Below are positions 1 to 5,465 of a stretch of DNA of 5,465 nucleotides, piece after piece. The DNA is taken from assembly GCA_014377905.1 (NCBI GenBank), contig JACMOQ010000525.1, forward strand, positions 1 through 5,465, given 5' to 3'. This stretch comes from Acetobacteraceae bacterium. Its GTDB lineage: Bacteria > Pseudomonadota > Alphaproteobacteria > Acetobacterales > Acetobacteraceae. Positions within the stretch are counted from its first letter, which is position 1. Each line of letters opens with the position of its first letter. Both the position numbers and the translations under genes were made by a program. The notes beneath the pieces were generated by a model. The model made no database searches. It was not told the DNA's origin and saw only the letters and a list, made by a program, of their open reading frames with translations.

Positions 1-265
1 CTTTCGGCAACCAGGCTGACCAGATTTCGTTCATCGCGTCCCGATCGCGAATGTCTTTCACCCAGATCTGGGCTTGCAATACGCGAGTTTTGTCGGTGCC
101 GTGGGTTTCCAGAATGGCATCGATGCTGTCGAGCACCTGCTTGGTCTGGCCCCTGATGTCCTGGCTGGTATCGGAGGCGGTGCAGCCCTGAAGATAGACA
201 AAGCCATGATATTCGACGGCTTTGGCCAAAATCTTGTTGGGCTCGGTGCGGATAATCTTGCTCAT
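1..265 (-). CDS. RidA (YjgF/UK114) family protein, C-terminus cut by window edge
   Basis: Eighty-eight codons are visible, from ATG at 265 to the left edge. The protein begins MSKIIRTEPNKILAKAVEYH and continues with a GFVYLQGCTA strand, a long helix (QTKQVLDSIDAILETHGTDK), then VLQAQIWVKDIRDRDAMNEIW. This is the chorismate-mutase-like fold order of the Rid family, and it looks closer to the YjgF-like subgroups than to canonical RidA. Rid1 members hydrolyse reactive enamines/imines made by PLP enzymes. The arginine needed for that lies near the C-terminus, outside the window, so activity cannot be judged. An AGGAG ribosome site (275-279) sits 9 nt before ATG 265. An in-frame ATG at 274 touches the ribosome site, so 265 is preferred. 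The gene follows the MFS gene after a 66-nt gap and is probably co-transcribed with it. Confidence 0.88.
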   Translation of the reverse strand, partial: MSKIIRTEPNKILAKAVEYHGFVYLQGCTASDTSQDIRGQTKQVLDSIDAILETHGTDKTRVLQAQIWVKDIRDRDAMNEIWSAWLPK

Positions 266-331
266 TGCGGGCATCTCCTGGTTGCGGTGACACCCTTCTA
301 CCGGCAAGGCCTGGCAAATTGAAGCCCGGCA

Positions 332-1561
332 TTACCGCTCCAGCGATCGCTCGATCACTTTCAGCCGGCGGGCAACCAGCAGGCATCCCAGCAGGCCGAG
401 CGCGCAACCGACCAGCACTGGCGGTTGCAGACCAAAATACTCGGCGCATTTGCCGTAGGCGAGCGCGCCCAGCGCCGGCGCGGCGCGACCGATCATGCCC
501 CACAGGCTCAGCACCCGGCCAAGCATCTGGCCGGAGGTGGAGGTCTGCAACAGCGTCTGCGCCGCGATGCCGTGGATGGTGCCTGCCACCCCCCAGACCG
601 CTGAACAGAAAATCGCCACCGCGAATGACCCGGTGGAGATGAACAGGATGGTCGCCAGAATGATCACAAATCCGGCCACCAGGGTGATCCGCGTCATGCC
701 GTGCAAGCCGCCGCGCATCGCCAGCGCCGTGCCGCCGGCCAGCGCCGCGATACCCCCAACGCTCGCAAGCGTGGCAAGCCCGGCCGCACCCTGGTGGAAC
801 AGCAGATCGACATAGGGGGCAAGGGTTTCGGAAACCGGCCGGGCAAAGGCGCCCACCAGAAACGCAAACAGCACCAGCGGCCCCATGCCAGGATGGCGGA
901 CGACGTAATTCACCCCCTCAATCGCTTCGGCCAGCACGCTGGCGGTGGGGGCATGGCCGCGGCGATGTTCGGGCGCGAGTTTGAGTTGCAGCATGGTCAG
1001 GCTGGCGAACAGATAGGTCGCCGCGTTGAACAGCATCGCCGGTTCAACGCCCCAGTTATAGACGATGATGCCGCCAATGCCGGGGCCTACCGACCGCGAC
1101 AGGTTGAAGGTGAGCGAGTTCAGTGCGACCGCCCCAGGCAGCTCGGACCGTGGCACCATTCCCGGCACCAGGGACTGCCGCGCCGGCTGGGCGAAGGTCG
1201 ACGACACGCCGAGCACGACTTCAAGGGCGGCGATAATCTCGATTTGTATCAGCCCGCGATAGGTGAGGCCCGCCAGGATCAGCGCATGGGCGACGGTGAC
1301 CCATTGGGTCACGACCGTCAGATGGACCCGATCGACCCGATCGACGATGGCGCCGGCGAAAGGCGAGATCAGCACTGACGGCGCCAGGCTGCAGAAGGCG
1401 ATGATGCCAACCCAGGCGGTCGAATGGGTCAGTTGCCAGGCGAGCCAGTCCACCGCGATGCGCTGCACCCACCAGCCGGTCCAGCATGCGAAACTGCCAC
1501 CGTAGAAAATCTGCGTGTTGCGATAGGACAGGACCCGGGTAATCGTCGACAGACTGGCCAC
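332..1561 (-). CDS. MFS transporter, MFS_3 / EntS-like exporter type
   Basis: This is a 409-residue, highly hydrophobic protein, a length typical of a 12-helix major facilitator. The N-terminal QRIAVDWLAWQLTHS segment (residues 33-47) and a motif-A-like loop (G70, D74, R75, R78) between helices 2 and 3 are seen directly. So are the QPARQSLVPGMVPRSEL block (about 125-141) and a central cytoplasmic stretch ending in EGVNYVVRHPGMGPL. Together these are characteristic of the MFS_3 (TMS effector-like) group, which includes the enterobactin exporter EntS. It probably exports a small molecule by proton antiport across the inner membrane; the substrate cannot be read from sequence. The start is GTG at 1561, 12 nt after the lipoprotein stop, with only a weak ribosome site (TGGA). 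That points to translation coupled to the upstream gene. No in-frame ATG is available nearby. Confidence 0.93.
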   Translation of the reverse strand: MASLSTITRVLSYRNTQIFYGGSFACWTGWWVQRIAVDWLAWQLTHSTAWVGIIAFCSLAPSVLISPFAGAIVDRVDRVHLTVVTQWVTVAHALILAGLTYRGLIQIEIIAALEVVLGVSSTFAQPARQSLVPGMVPRSELPGAVALNSLTFNLSRSVGPGIGGIIVYNWGVEPAMLFNAATYLFASLTMLQLKLAPEHRRGHAPTASVLAEAIEGVNYVVRHPGMGPLVLFAFLVGAFARPVSETLAPYVDLLFHQGAAGLATLASVGGIAALAGGTALAMRGGLHGMTRITLVAGFVIILATILFISTGSFAVAIFCSAVWGVAGTIHGIAAQTLLQTSTSGQMLGRVLSLWGMIGRAAPALGALAYGKCAEYFGLQPPVLVGCALGLLGCLLVARRLKVIERSLER

Positions 1562-1573
1562 GCGCGATCCAGT

Positions 1574-1924
1574 TCAGGGTTGCGTGGGCTTGGCGGATTT
1601 CGGGTCGAGCGGATCGGTGCTGTCACTGCGGGCCTGATTGCCGGCCAGGCACCGGTCGATCAGCTTTTCGCGCGCATAGCGGTTCGCCAGGGTTTCGCTG
1701 CCGGTGCCGATCACCCCGGCGCCACTAAACGGCGCGTCACGATTGCCCGCGGCCGCGTCGGCGCGGAACAGATCGGCCCGGTTCTGCCGTTCATACGCCG
1801 CATCAGCGCGCACGCGACATGCGGCCAGCTGGGCGGGGGTGGCCAATGATCGAAGCTCACTCTGGGCGCAACCCGCGAGCAGGAGTGGCACCAGAACCAG
1901 CAGACGCGCGCGCGAAAAAATCAA
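1574..1924 (-). CDS. Small predicted outer-membrane lipoprotein, unknown function
   Basis: This is a 116-residue protein with a classic lipoprotein signal: R5 and R7, a hydrophobic core (residues 8-16), and lipobox L16-A17-G18-C19. The residue after the cysteine is Ala rather than Asp, which in proteobacteria predicts transfer to the outer membrane by the Lol pathway. The mature part is short, polar and charged (ACRVRADAAYERQNRADLFR), with a Pro/Asp-rich tail. I recognise no domain. Two further cysteines, in AACRVR and IDRCLAG, could form a periplasmic disulfide. The start is TTG at 1924, which overlaps the stop of the upstream gene as TTGA. A good GGGAG ribosome site (1932-1936) lies 7 nt before it, so the unusual start is well supported. 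Its place between an unknown cytosolic protein and an exporter may mean shared function, but that is inference. Confidence 0.78.
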   Translation of the reverse strand: MIFSRARLLVLVPLLLAGCAQSELRSLATPAQLAACRVRADAAYERQNRADLFRADAAAGNRDAPFSGAGVIGTGSETLANRYAREKLIDRCLAGNQARSDSTDPLDPKSAKPTQP

Positions 1925-2451
1925 GATAATGCTCCCGTGGCAGCGCCGGACGGCGCGGGCAGGCTGAGGTGGCGCAAGGCCTCCGTAAAGCGGGTCTGAT
2001 CGAAACGGGCGTCGCGTGTCAACGGCAAGCGTGCGGCAGCGGCGAGCAGAGATGGATCAAGGCTGGCGCCATCGCGCTTCAGCACCACGTGGTCGCGGGC
2101 CCAAGGTGCCTCTGCCAGCAGATCGACCAATGCCAGCAGACGCAGGCACAACGCCAAACCATAGCTGGTGTCCATGCCCACAATACGGTCGATCGCCGAC
2201 GCCCAGCAGCAGGCGTCGCTGTCGGCGAGCGCCAGATCGGTCCAGCCGCCATCGGGGCGGCGAAAGCAGAACAGACGTGGCCCGCCCCAATGTTCGGCGA
2301 GCGCCGCCGCCCGCGCACGTTCCCAGGCATTTTCCAGATCGCGGCGCCGCACAGTCGGCAAAGCTTCGGGCGACACGTCAACCAGATAGGTCCGCGTGCC
2401 ATCAGCGGCGGTACCGACCTGAATTATCGCCGGTTTCTTGATGCGCGCCAT
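1921..2451 (-). CDS. Conserved-looking hypothetical protein, about 176 aa
   Basis: I do not recognise this protein. It begins MARIKKPAIIQVGTAADGTR, with a beta-rich N-terminus, followed by RRDLENAWERARAAALAEHW and an FCFRRPDGGWTDLALADSDA segment. The C-terminal half is mostly helical and Leu/Ala-rich (YGLALCLRLLALVDLLAEAP). No signal peptide or clear membrane span is visible, so it is probably cytosolic. Three starts are possible in frame: GTG 2487, GTG 2457 and ATG 2451. GTG 2487 is buried in a hairpin (2468-2492). GTG 2457 has AAGG 8 nt upstream and adds only two residues. I give ATG 2451, noting that 2457 is nearly as likely. Its stop overlaps the TTG start of the lipoprotein gene, so the two are translationally coupled. 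Codon use resembles that of its neighbours. Confidence 0.75.
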   Translation of the reverse strand: MARIKKPAIIQVGTAADGTRTYLVDVSPEALPTVRRRDLENAWERARAAALAEHWGGPRLFCFRRPDGGWTDLALADSDACCWASAIDRIVGMDTSYGLALCLRLLALVDLLAEAPWARDHVVLKRDGASLDPSLLAAAARLPLTRDARFDQTRFTEALRHLSLPAPSGAATGALS

Positions 2452-2467
2452 GCGCACAGCATGAACC

Positions 2468-2492
2468 TTGGGGCAGCTGTATGCCACCCCAA
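2468..2492 (-). promoter_or_regulatory. Intercistronic RNA hairpin between dehydrogenase and 176-aa gene
   Basis: In the minus-strand transcript this 25-nt stretch folds as a 10-bp stem (TTGGGGTGGC with GCTGCCCCAA) around a 5-nt ATACA loop. Two of the pairs are G-U. On the opposite strand those two become C-A mismatches, so the structure suits the minus-strand RNA. No U-tract follows, so it is not a standard intrinsic terminator. It begins 8 nt after the dehydrogenase stop and ends just before the AAGG ribosome site of the next gene. It may protect the dehydrogenase mRNA end or modulate the downstream start. Confidence 0.45.
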
Positions 2493-2499
2493 TTTTGGG

Positions 2500-3285
<786 letters not shown>

Positions 3286-3450
3286 GAAAATATCCTTATT
3301 AAGTCACTGCACTAAAAAAATGTGCGGAAGATTTTTTGCAAGGACAAGCATAAGGGCAAGCTGTTCTTTTTGTGAACAAAAAGAACCAAAAAAGCTTTTT
3401 GATACTCTGTTGCCGTTGGCGTGGGAGAAGCTGGGCAGTTATCTGATCGA
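3286..3450. other. AT-rich intergenic spacer upstream of bdhA
   Basis: This 165-bp spacer between the fnr-like stop and bdhA contains no gene. It is far richer in A/T than the flanking coding DNA and holds the inverted repeat described separately. Read on the minus strand, a TTGCCC / 17 bp / AAAAAT arrangement just downstream of that repeat is a weak sigma70-like promoter candidate for bdhA. I found no convincing TTGAT-N4-ATCAA Fnr box. The end nearest bdhA carries its AAGGA ribosome site. Confidence 0.5.
3363..3400. repeat. AT-rich palindromic element with phased A/T tracts
   Basis: Arms GTTCTTTTTGT (3363-3373) and ACAAAAAGAAC (3376-3386) form a perfect 11-bp inverted repeat around a 2-nt centre. 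It is followed directly by a second palindrome, AAAAAGCTTTTT (3389-3400). The A/T tracts are centred near 3369, 3380, 3390 and 3398, roughly one helical turn apart for the first three, which would favour a DNA bend. No U-run follows the stem on either strand, so a simple intrinsic terminator is unlikely. From memory, near-identical GTTCTTTTTG...AAAAAGAACCAAAAA motifs are scattered between genes in Acetobacteraceae genomes. If so, it is one copy of a dispersed palindromic repeat. Confidence 0.6.
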
Positions 3451-4212
3451 TCAAAAATCGCCGTCGGCGATCACTTTCAACCGTGCCGGATCGAGCAGGT
3501 CGACCGAATGGGCGTCGGGGAGCGCAATCAGCCGATCGGCCTTCAGGCGGGTCAGCGTCCGGCTCACGGTTTCAATCGTCAGGCCGAGATAATCGGCGAT
3601 GTCAGAGCGCGCCATCGGCAAGGCAACAATCCGATGCTGGCTGAAGGCGGGCGCCATCGTACACGAACTCGACATCGCGCCGCGCGCCAGCAGGAAGCTC
3701 GCCAGCCGCTCGCGGGCAGTTTTGCGACCGAGAAGCAGCATGTGTTCGTGCGCCAGCACCAGTTCAGTGCTGGCGACCTGGAGCAGGCGTTGTTCGATTA
3801 CCGCGAAATCCTCCATCAGCCGCCCCAGCCCAACGCGGCTGAACCGGCAGACCCGCATCGGTTCCAACGCTTCGGCGCCGAAGCCAAAACTGTCGCTGAC
3901 GGCGAGGCCGAGAAACGTGCCAGGACCCGCAAAGCCGATAATCTGGCGGCGGCCATCGGGCATGGATTTGAACAGGCGCGCGGTGCCGGCGGTGATATTA
4001 TAGAAATGATCAGCCTTTTCGCCTTCTTCGATGATGCCATGCCCGACTGGGATCGCGGCCGTTGTCGCAATTGCCGCAAGACGATGAAGATCTTCATCCG
4101 GAATTGAATTACAAACGCTTATGGAGCGTTGTTGGCATTTTGCACAAACCGAAGCCGGCCGGAGTGGCACGACAATGGTCGAGCGGACAGCGGACATTGA
4201 GGCTGATAACAT
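3451..4212 (-). CDS. Fnr-type oxygen-sensing transcriptional regulator (Crp/Fnr family)
   Basis: With ATG 4212 as start this is a 253-residue regulator, close to the 250 of E. coli Fnr. Cysteines C23, C26 and C34 form a CxxC-x7-C cluster, and a fourth, C122, falls in MRVCRFSR where Fnr has its own C122. All four ligands for an oxygen-labile [4Fe-4S] cluster are therefore present. A cyclic-nucleotide-binding-like beta roll (about 55-130) and a dimerisation helix are followed by a winged helix (about 201-225). The recognition helix carries E214, S217 and R218 (ETVSR), matching Fnr residues that read TTGAT half-sites. It should activate or repress genes under low oxygen. The frame stays open to 4353, but that would overlap the divergent ferredoxin gene. 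ATG 4212 has GGAG 5 nt upstream and lies just downstream of a TATACT -10 element. ATG 4197 is the main alternative. Confidence 0.92.
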   Translation of the reverse strand: MLSASMSAVRSTIVVPLRPASVCAKCQQRSISVCNSIPDEDLHRLAAIATTAAIPVGHGIIEEGEKADHFYNITAGTARLFKSMPDGRRQIIGFAGPGTFLGLAVSDSFGFGAEALEPMRVCRFSRVGLGRLMEDFAVIEQRLLQVASTELVLAHEHMLLLGRKTARERLASFLLARGAMSSSCTMAPAFSQHRIVALPMARSDIADYLGLTIETVSRTLTRLKADRLIALPDAHSVDLLDPARLKVIADGDF

Positions 4213-4232
4213 GCAATCTCCACAGCGCATCT

Positions 4233-4248
4233 TGTGATGCATGTAACA
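4233..4248. promoter_or_regulatory. Crp/Fnr-like operator candidate at the fnr promoter
   Basis: TGTGATGCATGTAACA has the TGTGA-N6-TNACA form of a Crp/Fnr-superfamily site with one mismatch in the second half. It overlaps the expected transcription start of the fnr-like gene. Binding there would block polymerase, which fits negative autoregulation. It does not match the strict TTGAT-N4-ATCAA Fnr box, so another family member could be the one that binds. Confidence 0.3.
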
Positions 4249-4253
4249 GTATA
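4248..4253 (-). promoter_or_regulatory. Probable -10 element of the fnr-like gene
   Basis: On the minus strand this reads TATACT, five of six bases of the sigma70 -10 consensus. It predicts a start of transcription near 4240 and a leader of about 28 nt before ATG 4212. No strong -35 is present at 17 bp; TTGCCG lies 19 bp upstream. A weak -35 would fit a regulated promoter. Confidence 0.45.
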
Positions 4254-4346
4254 GCCCAATTCCACATGGGAACGGCAACGGATGGCGCGACAGCCTGGCG
4301 ACCATCTGATATGCCACGGCCACATTGACACAGGGAGGGGTTCTGC

Positions 4347-4673
4347 ATGGCATTGACTGGAAATTGGGTGCGGGTGGCAGCGATTGACGAAATTGCCGCC
4401 GGATCTGCTTTGGGAGTGACGGTTGGCGACCTTAACCTCGCAATCTATCACCTCGATGACGGGCGGGTGTTTTGCACCGATAATATCTGCACCCATGCCT
4501 TCGCCCTGCTGACCGATGGCTGGATGGAAGGCACCACCATTGAGTGCCCGCTGCATGCCGGCCAGTTCGATGTCTGCACCGGCAAAGGCCTGGGCGCGCC
4601 GATTGAGGAAGACCTGAAATCCTTTCCGGTGCGGGTTGAGGGCGGCGAGATCATGGTTGAAATAGCTAACTAA
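4347..4673 (+). CDS. Rieske [2Fe-2S] ferredoxin, dioxygenase-ferredoxin type
   Basis: This 108-residue soluble protein carries the Rieske cluster motif C48-T-H50, 16 residues, C67-P-L-H70, with G72, Q73 and F74 following as in the family. The size and the absence of a membrane anchor match the small ferredoxins that pass electrons from a reductase to ring-hydroxylating dioxygenases (NdoA/BphA3 type). They do not match bc1-complex Rieske proteins. Closely similar proteins also include NirD-like subunits, but the ICTHAFALLTDGWMEG and ECPLHAGQFDVCTGKGLGAP segments favour the dioxygenase-ferredoxin group. No oxygenase alpha/beta subunit or reductase lies beside it, so its partner is unknown. ATG 4347 has a very strong ribosome site, GGGAGGGG. 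It is divergent from the fnr-like gene and may be under its control, although no clear Fnr box supports this. Confidence 0.93.
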   Translation: MALTGNWVRVAAIDEIAAGSALGVTVGDLNLAIYHLDDGRVFCTDNICTHAFALLTDGWMEGTTIECPLHAGQFDVCTGKGLGAPIEEDLKSFPVRVEGGEIMVEIAN

Positions 4674-4735
4674 TCCGTTTGCGGTGCGTCGCGATGCAGG
4701 GTAGGGCACTCGCGCCGGACGTTGGTTAGAAATAA

Positions 4736-4764
4736 TTGACATTTTTATGCATAAATGTTAGTTT
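4736..4764 (+). promoter_or_regulatory. Sigma70-like promoter with internal palindrome for the 178-aa gene
   Basis: A perfect -35 hexamer TTGACA (4736-4741) is followed, 17 bp on, by a poor -10, TAGTTT (4759-4764). The spacer contains a perfect 12-bp palindrome TTTATGCATAAA (4744-4755), well placed for a repressor. Transcription would start near 4770, which is the ATG of the downstream gene. No ribosome site is visible before that ATG. Confidence 0.5.
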
Positions 4765-4769
4765 TATTT

Positions 4770-5306
4770 ATGATCACTTTCACCGCCATCCTCTCTGACC
4801 TGCAAGCGGCCATCGCGGTCGTGGCTGCACGCGAGCGCACGCTGACGGTGCTGCTGGTCGCGGTTTGGGGCCGGATTGCGCGGATGCGGACACGGCTGGA
4901 GCGGTTGATTGCGCGCTGGCGGGCCGGGATAGTGCAGGCGCCGCGCAAATCCAGAGCTGGCGAGGCGCGGGCTTCGGTTCGGGCGCCGGCCGCGTTTCCA
5001 ACCGCGCCGGCCTGGCTGCTGGTGCAGGTTCAGGCGGCTGCGTCCTACCGGGCACAGTTGGAGTATATGTTGTCGCAGGCTGAGTGTGCTGAATTTCTGG
5101 CGGCGGTGCCGCAAGCGGGGCGCATCCTTCGCCCGCTGTGCCGGATGCTGGGAATTGGCGCGGCGGCCGCACCTCGCAAATCGCTGCCGTCGGTTTGGGC
5201 GCCGCCTTCTGCCACGCCCCCTGGTGATGCGGTCCGTGATGACGGGCGGGTGTTGCCGCGGGTTGGGCTGGCGCTGGGACCGGCCGGTCGATTTTTTTAT
5301 GTTTAA
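4770..5306 (+). CDS. Uncharacterised Arg/Ala-rich protein with RPLCRMLG motif
   Basis: This is a 178-residue protein of unknown function. The N-terminal 53 residues form a helical, strongly basic region with a hydrophobic patch (LTVLLVAVWGRIARMRTRLERLI in outline). A Pro/Ala/Arg linker spans about 54-80. A compact block then begins at W82-L83-L84, includes Y93, L97 and L101, and ends in F109-L-A-A-V-P-Q-A-G-R118-I-L-R-P-L-C-R-M-L-G128. The tail is low-complexity. I recall the W-LL...LAA.PQAGR.LRPLCRMLG pattern in many unannotated Acetobacteraceae proteins, often several per genome; I cannot verify this here. ATG 4770 is preferred over ATG 4755 because the promoter predicts transcription starting at about 4770. 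Neither has a ribosome site, so translation may be leaderless. No signal peptide cleavage site is seen. Confidence 0.72.
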   Translation: MITFTAILSDLQAAIAVVAARERTLTVLLVAVWGRIARMRTRLERLIARWRAGIVQAPRKSRAGEARASVRAPAAFPTAPAWLLVQVQAAASYRAQLEYMLSQAECAEFLAAVPQAGRILRPLCRMLGIGAAAAPRKSLPSVWAPPSATPPGDAVRDDGRVLPRVGLALGPAGRFFYV

Positions 5307-5332
5307 GGCGCGGGAAAGCCTGCAACCTAATT

Positions 5333-5348
5333 ATTACGATATCGTAAT
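5333..5348. repeat. Perfect 16-bp palindrome between convergent genes
   Basis: ATTACGATATCGTAAT is a perfect 16-bp palindrome in a 61-bp AT-rich spacer between the stop at 5306 and the stop at 5368. Such symmetry is typical of dimeric repressor operators (TetR, MarR or ArsR type), but here it is not upstream of any visible gene. The stem is too AT-rich, and the T-run (5361-5366) too distant, for a normal intrinsic terminator. Its role is unknown. Confidence 0.5.
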
Positions 5349-5367
5349 TAACTTACTGCGTTTTTTC

Positions 5368-5465
5368 TCAATCCAAGAGCAAAACCCTGAGACGTTCCCG
5401 CTTTGCGCCATCCAACCCGACCTTGTCGGCCAGATAATCATCCATCGTCGCATAGGCCGCATCGA
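5368..5465 (-). CDS. C-terminal fragment, possible tyrosine-protein phosphatase
   Basis: The last 31 codons of a minus-strand gene run in from the right edge and stop at TGA (5368-5370). The visible residues include AYATMDDYLADKVGLDGAK and end RLRVLLLD. The pattern of Y..MDDYL...GLD, then a basic helix and a terminal LLL, resembles the C-termini of Y_phosphatase3-type tyrosine/serine phosphatases, where a YL.DGLGLD..-R..LR..LL ending is usual. The catalytic HCxxGKDR loop would lie outside the window, so this is a tentative call from a short tail. It is convergent with the 178-residue gene. Confidence 0.5.
   Translation of the reverse strand, partial: DAAYATMDDYLADKVGLDGAKRERLRVLLLD

Larger units (their letters stand above)
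4213..4346. other. Divergent intergenic region between fnr-like and Rieske genes
   Basis: This 134-bp spacer holds the fnr -10 element and the Crp/Fnr-like site. For the rightward ferredoxin gene I see no convincing -35/-10 pair. TTGACA at 4325-4330 is too close to the start codon to serve it. The strong ribosome site GGGAGGGG (4333-4340) lies at the right end, 6 nt before ATG 4347. Confidence 0.5.

Noticed and set aside
1326..1351. Short tandem repeat GATCGACCC in the transporter gene
   Set aside because: It encodes the D-R-V-D-R-V of the MFS motif-A loop and is explained by the protein sequence.
701..1378. A 225-codon open frame on the plus strand
   Set aside because: It is antisense to the MFS transporter, rich in Arg/Gln/His/Gly as expected from mirror-frame translation, and shows no family signature.
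3363..3386. The 11-bp inverted repeat as a rho-independent terminator of the fnr-like gene
   Set aside because: The stem is AT-rich and neither strand has a T-run immediately after it, so the canonical form is absent.
3444..3453. TGATCGATCA palindrome as an Fnr box
   Set aside because: The spacing between half-sites is 2 bp, not the 4 bp between TTGAT and ATCAA, and it overlaps the stop codon of the regulator gene itself.
3421..4107. A 228-codon open frame on the plus strand
   Set aside because: It lies opposite the Fnr-type regulator, whose cysteine ligands and DNA-binding helix are clear. The plus-strand product resembles no family.
4325..4330. TTGACA as a -35 element for the ferredoxin gene
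   Set aside because: A -10 element 17 bp downstream would fall inside the coding sequence, after the ribosome site.
4213..4353. N-terminal extension of the Fnr-type regulator to ATG 4353
   Set aside because: It would overlap the divergent ferredoxin start, cross the probable promoter at 4248-4253, and add 47 residues with no counterpart in Fnr. With ATG 4212 the fourth cysteine falls at residue 122, as in E. coli Fnr.

Overview
The window looks like a chromosomal segment of a GC-rich alphaproteobacterium, most likely an acetic-acid-bacterium relative (Acetobacteraceae). This assignment is from memory, not a search. It rests on three things: the C-terminal signature of the small protein at 4770-5306 (PQAGR.LRPLCRMLG), the AT-rich palindromic element at 3363-3400, and an Fnr protein of alphaproteobacterial type. 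Coding DNA is GC-rich. The spacers at 3286-3420, 4731-4770 and 5328-5367 are strikingly AT-rich.

Layout: six genes lie head to tail on the minus strand. In order of transcription they are: an Fnr-type [4Fe-4S] oxygen-sensing regulator (3451-4212); 3-hydroxybutyrate dehydrogenase (2500-3285); an unrecognised 176-residue protein (1921-2451); a small lipoprotein (1574-1924); an MFS_3-type exporter (332-1561); and a RidA-family protein cut by the left edge (1-265). The four genes from the 176-residue protein to RidA are closely packed. One pair shares a TTGA stop/start overlap, and two genes start at non-ATG codons. A 165-bp AT-rich spacer with a perfect 11-bp inverted repeat separates the fnr-like gene from the dehydrogenase gene. 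A stable hairpin sits between the dehydrogenase and the 176-residue protein.

On the plus strand, divergent from fnr, is a 108-residue Rieske ferredoxin with no oxygenase partner in view (4347-4673). It is followed by an unrecognised Arg/Ala-rich protein with its own sigma70-like promoter and a probable leaderless start (4770-5306). The right edge holds the last 31 residues of a minus-strand gene (5368-5465), possibly a tyrosine phosphatase. A perfect 16-bp palindrome lies between these two convergent genes.

Interpretation: most of the window is ordinary metabolism: oxygen sensing, use of 3-hydroxybutyrate (the monomer of the storage polymer PHB), export, and enamine/imine damage control. I see no defence system, CRISPR array, tRNA, rRNA or intact mobile element. 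The items most worth a second look are the uncharacterised RPLCRMLG family gene with its compact promoter, the AT-rich palindromic element, the 16-bp palindrome, and the hairpin ahead of the 176-residue gene.
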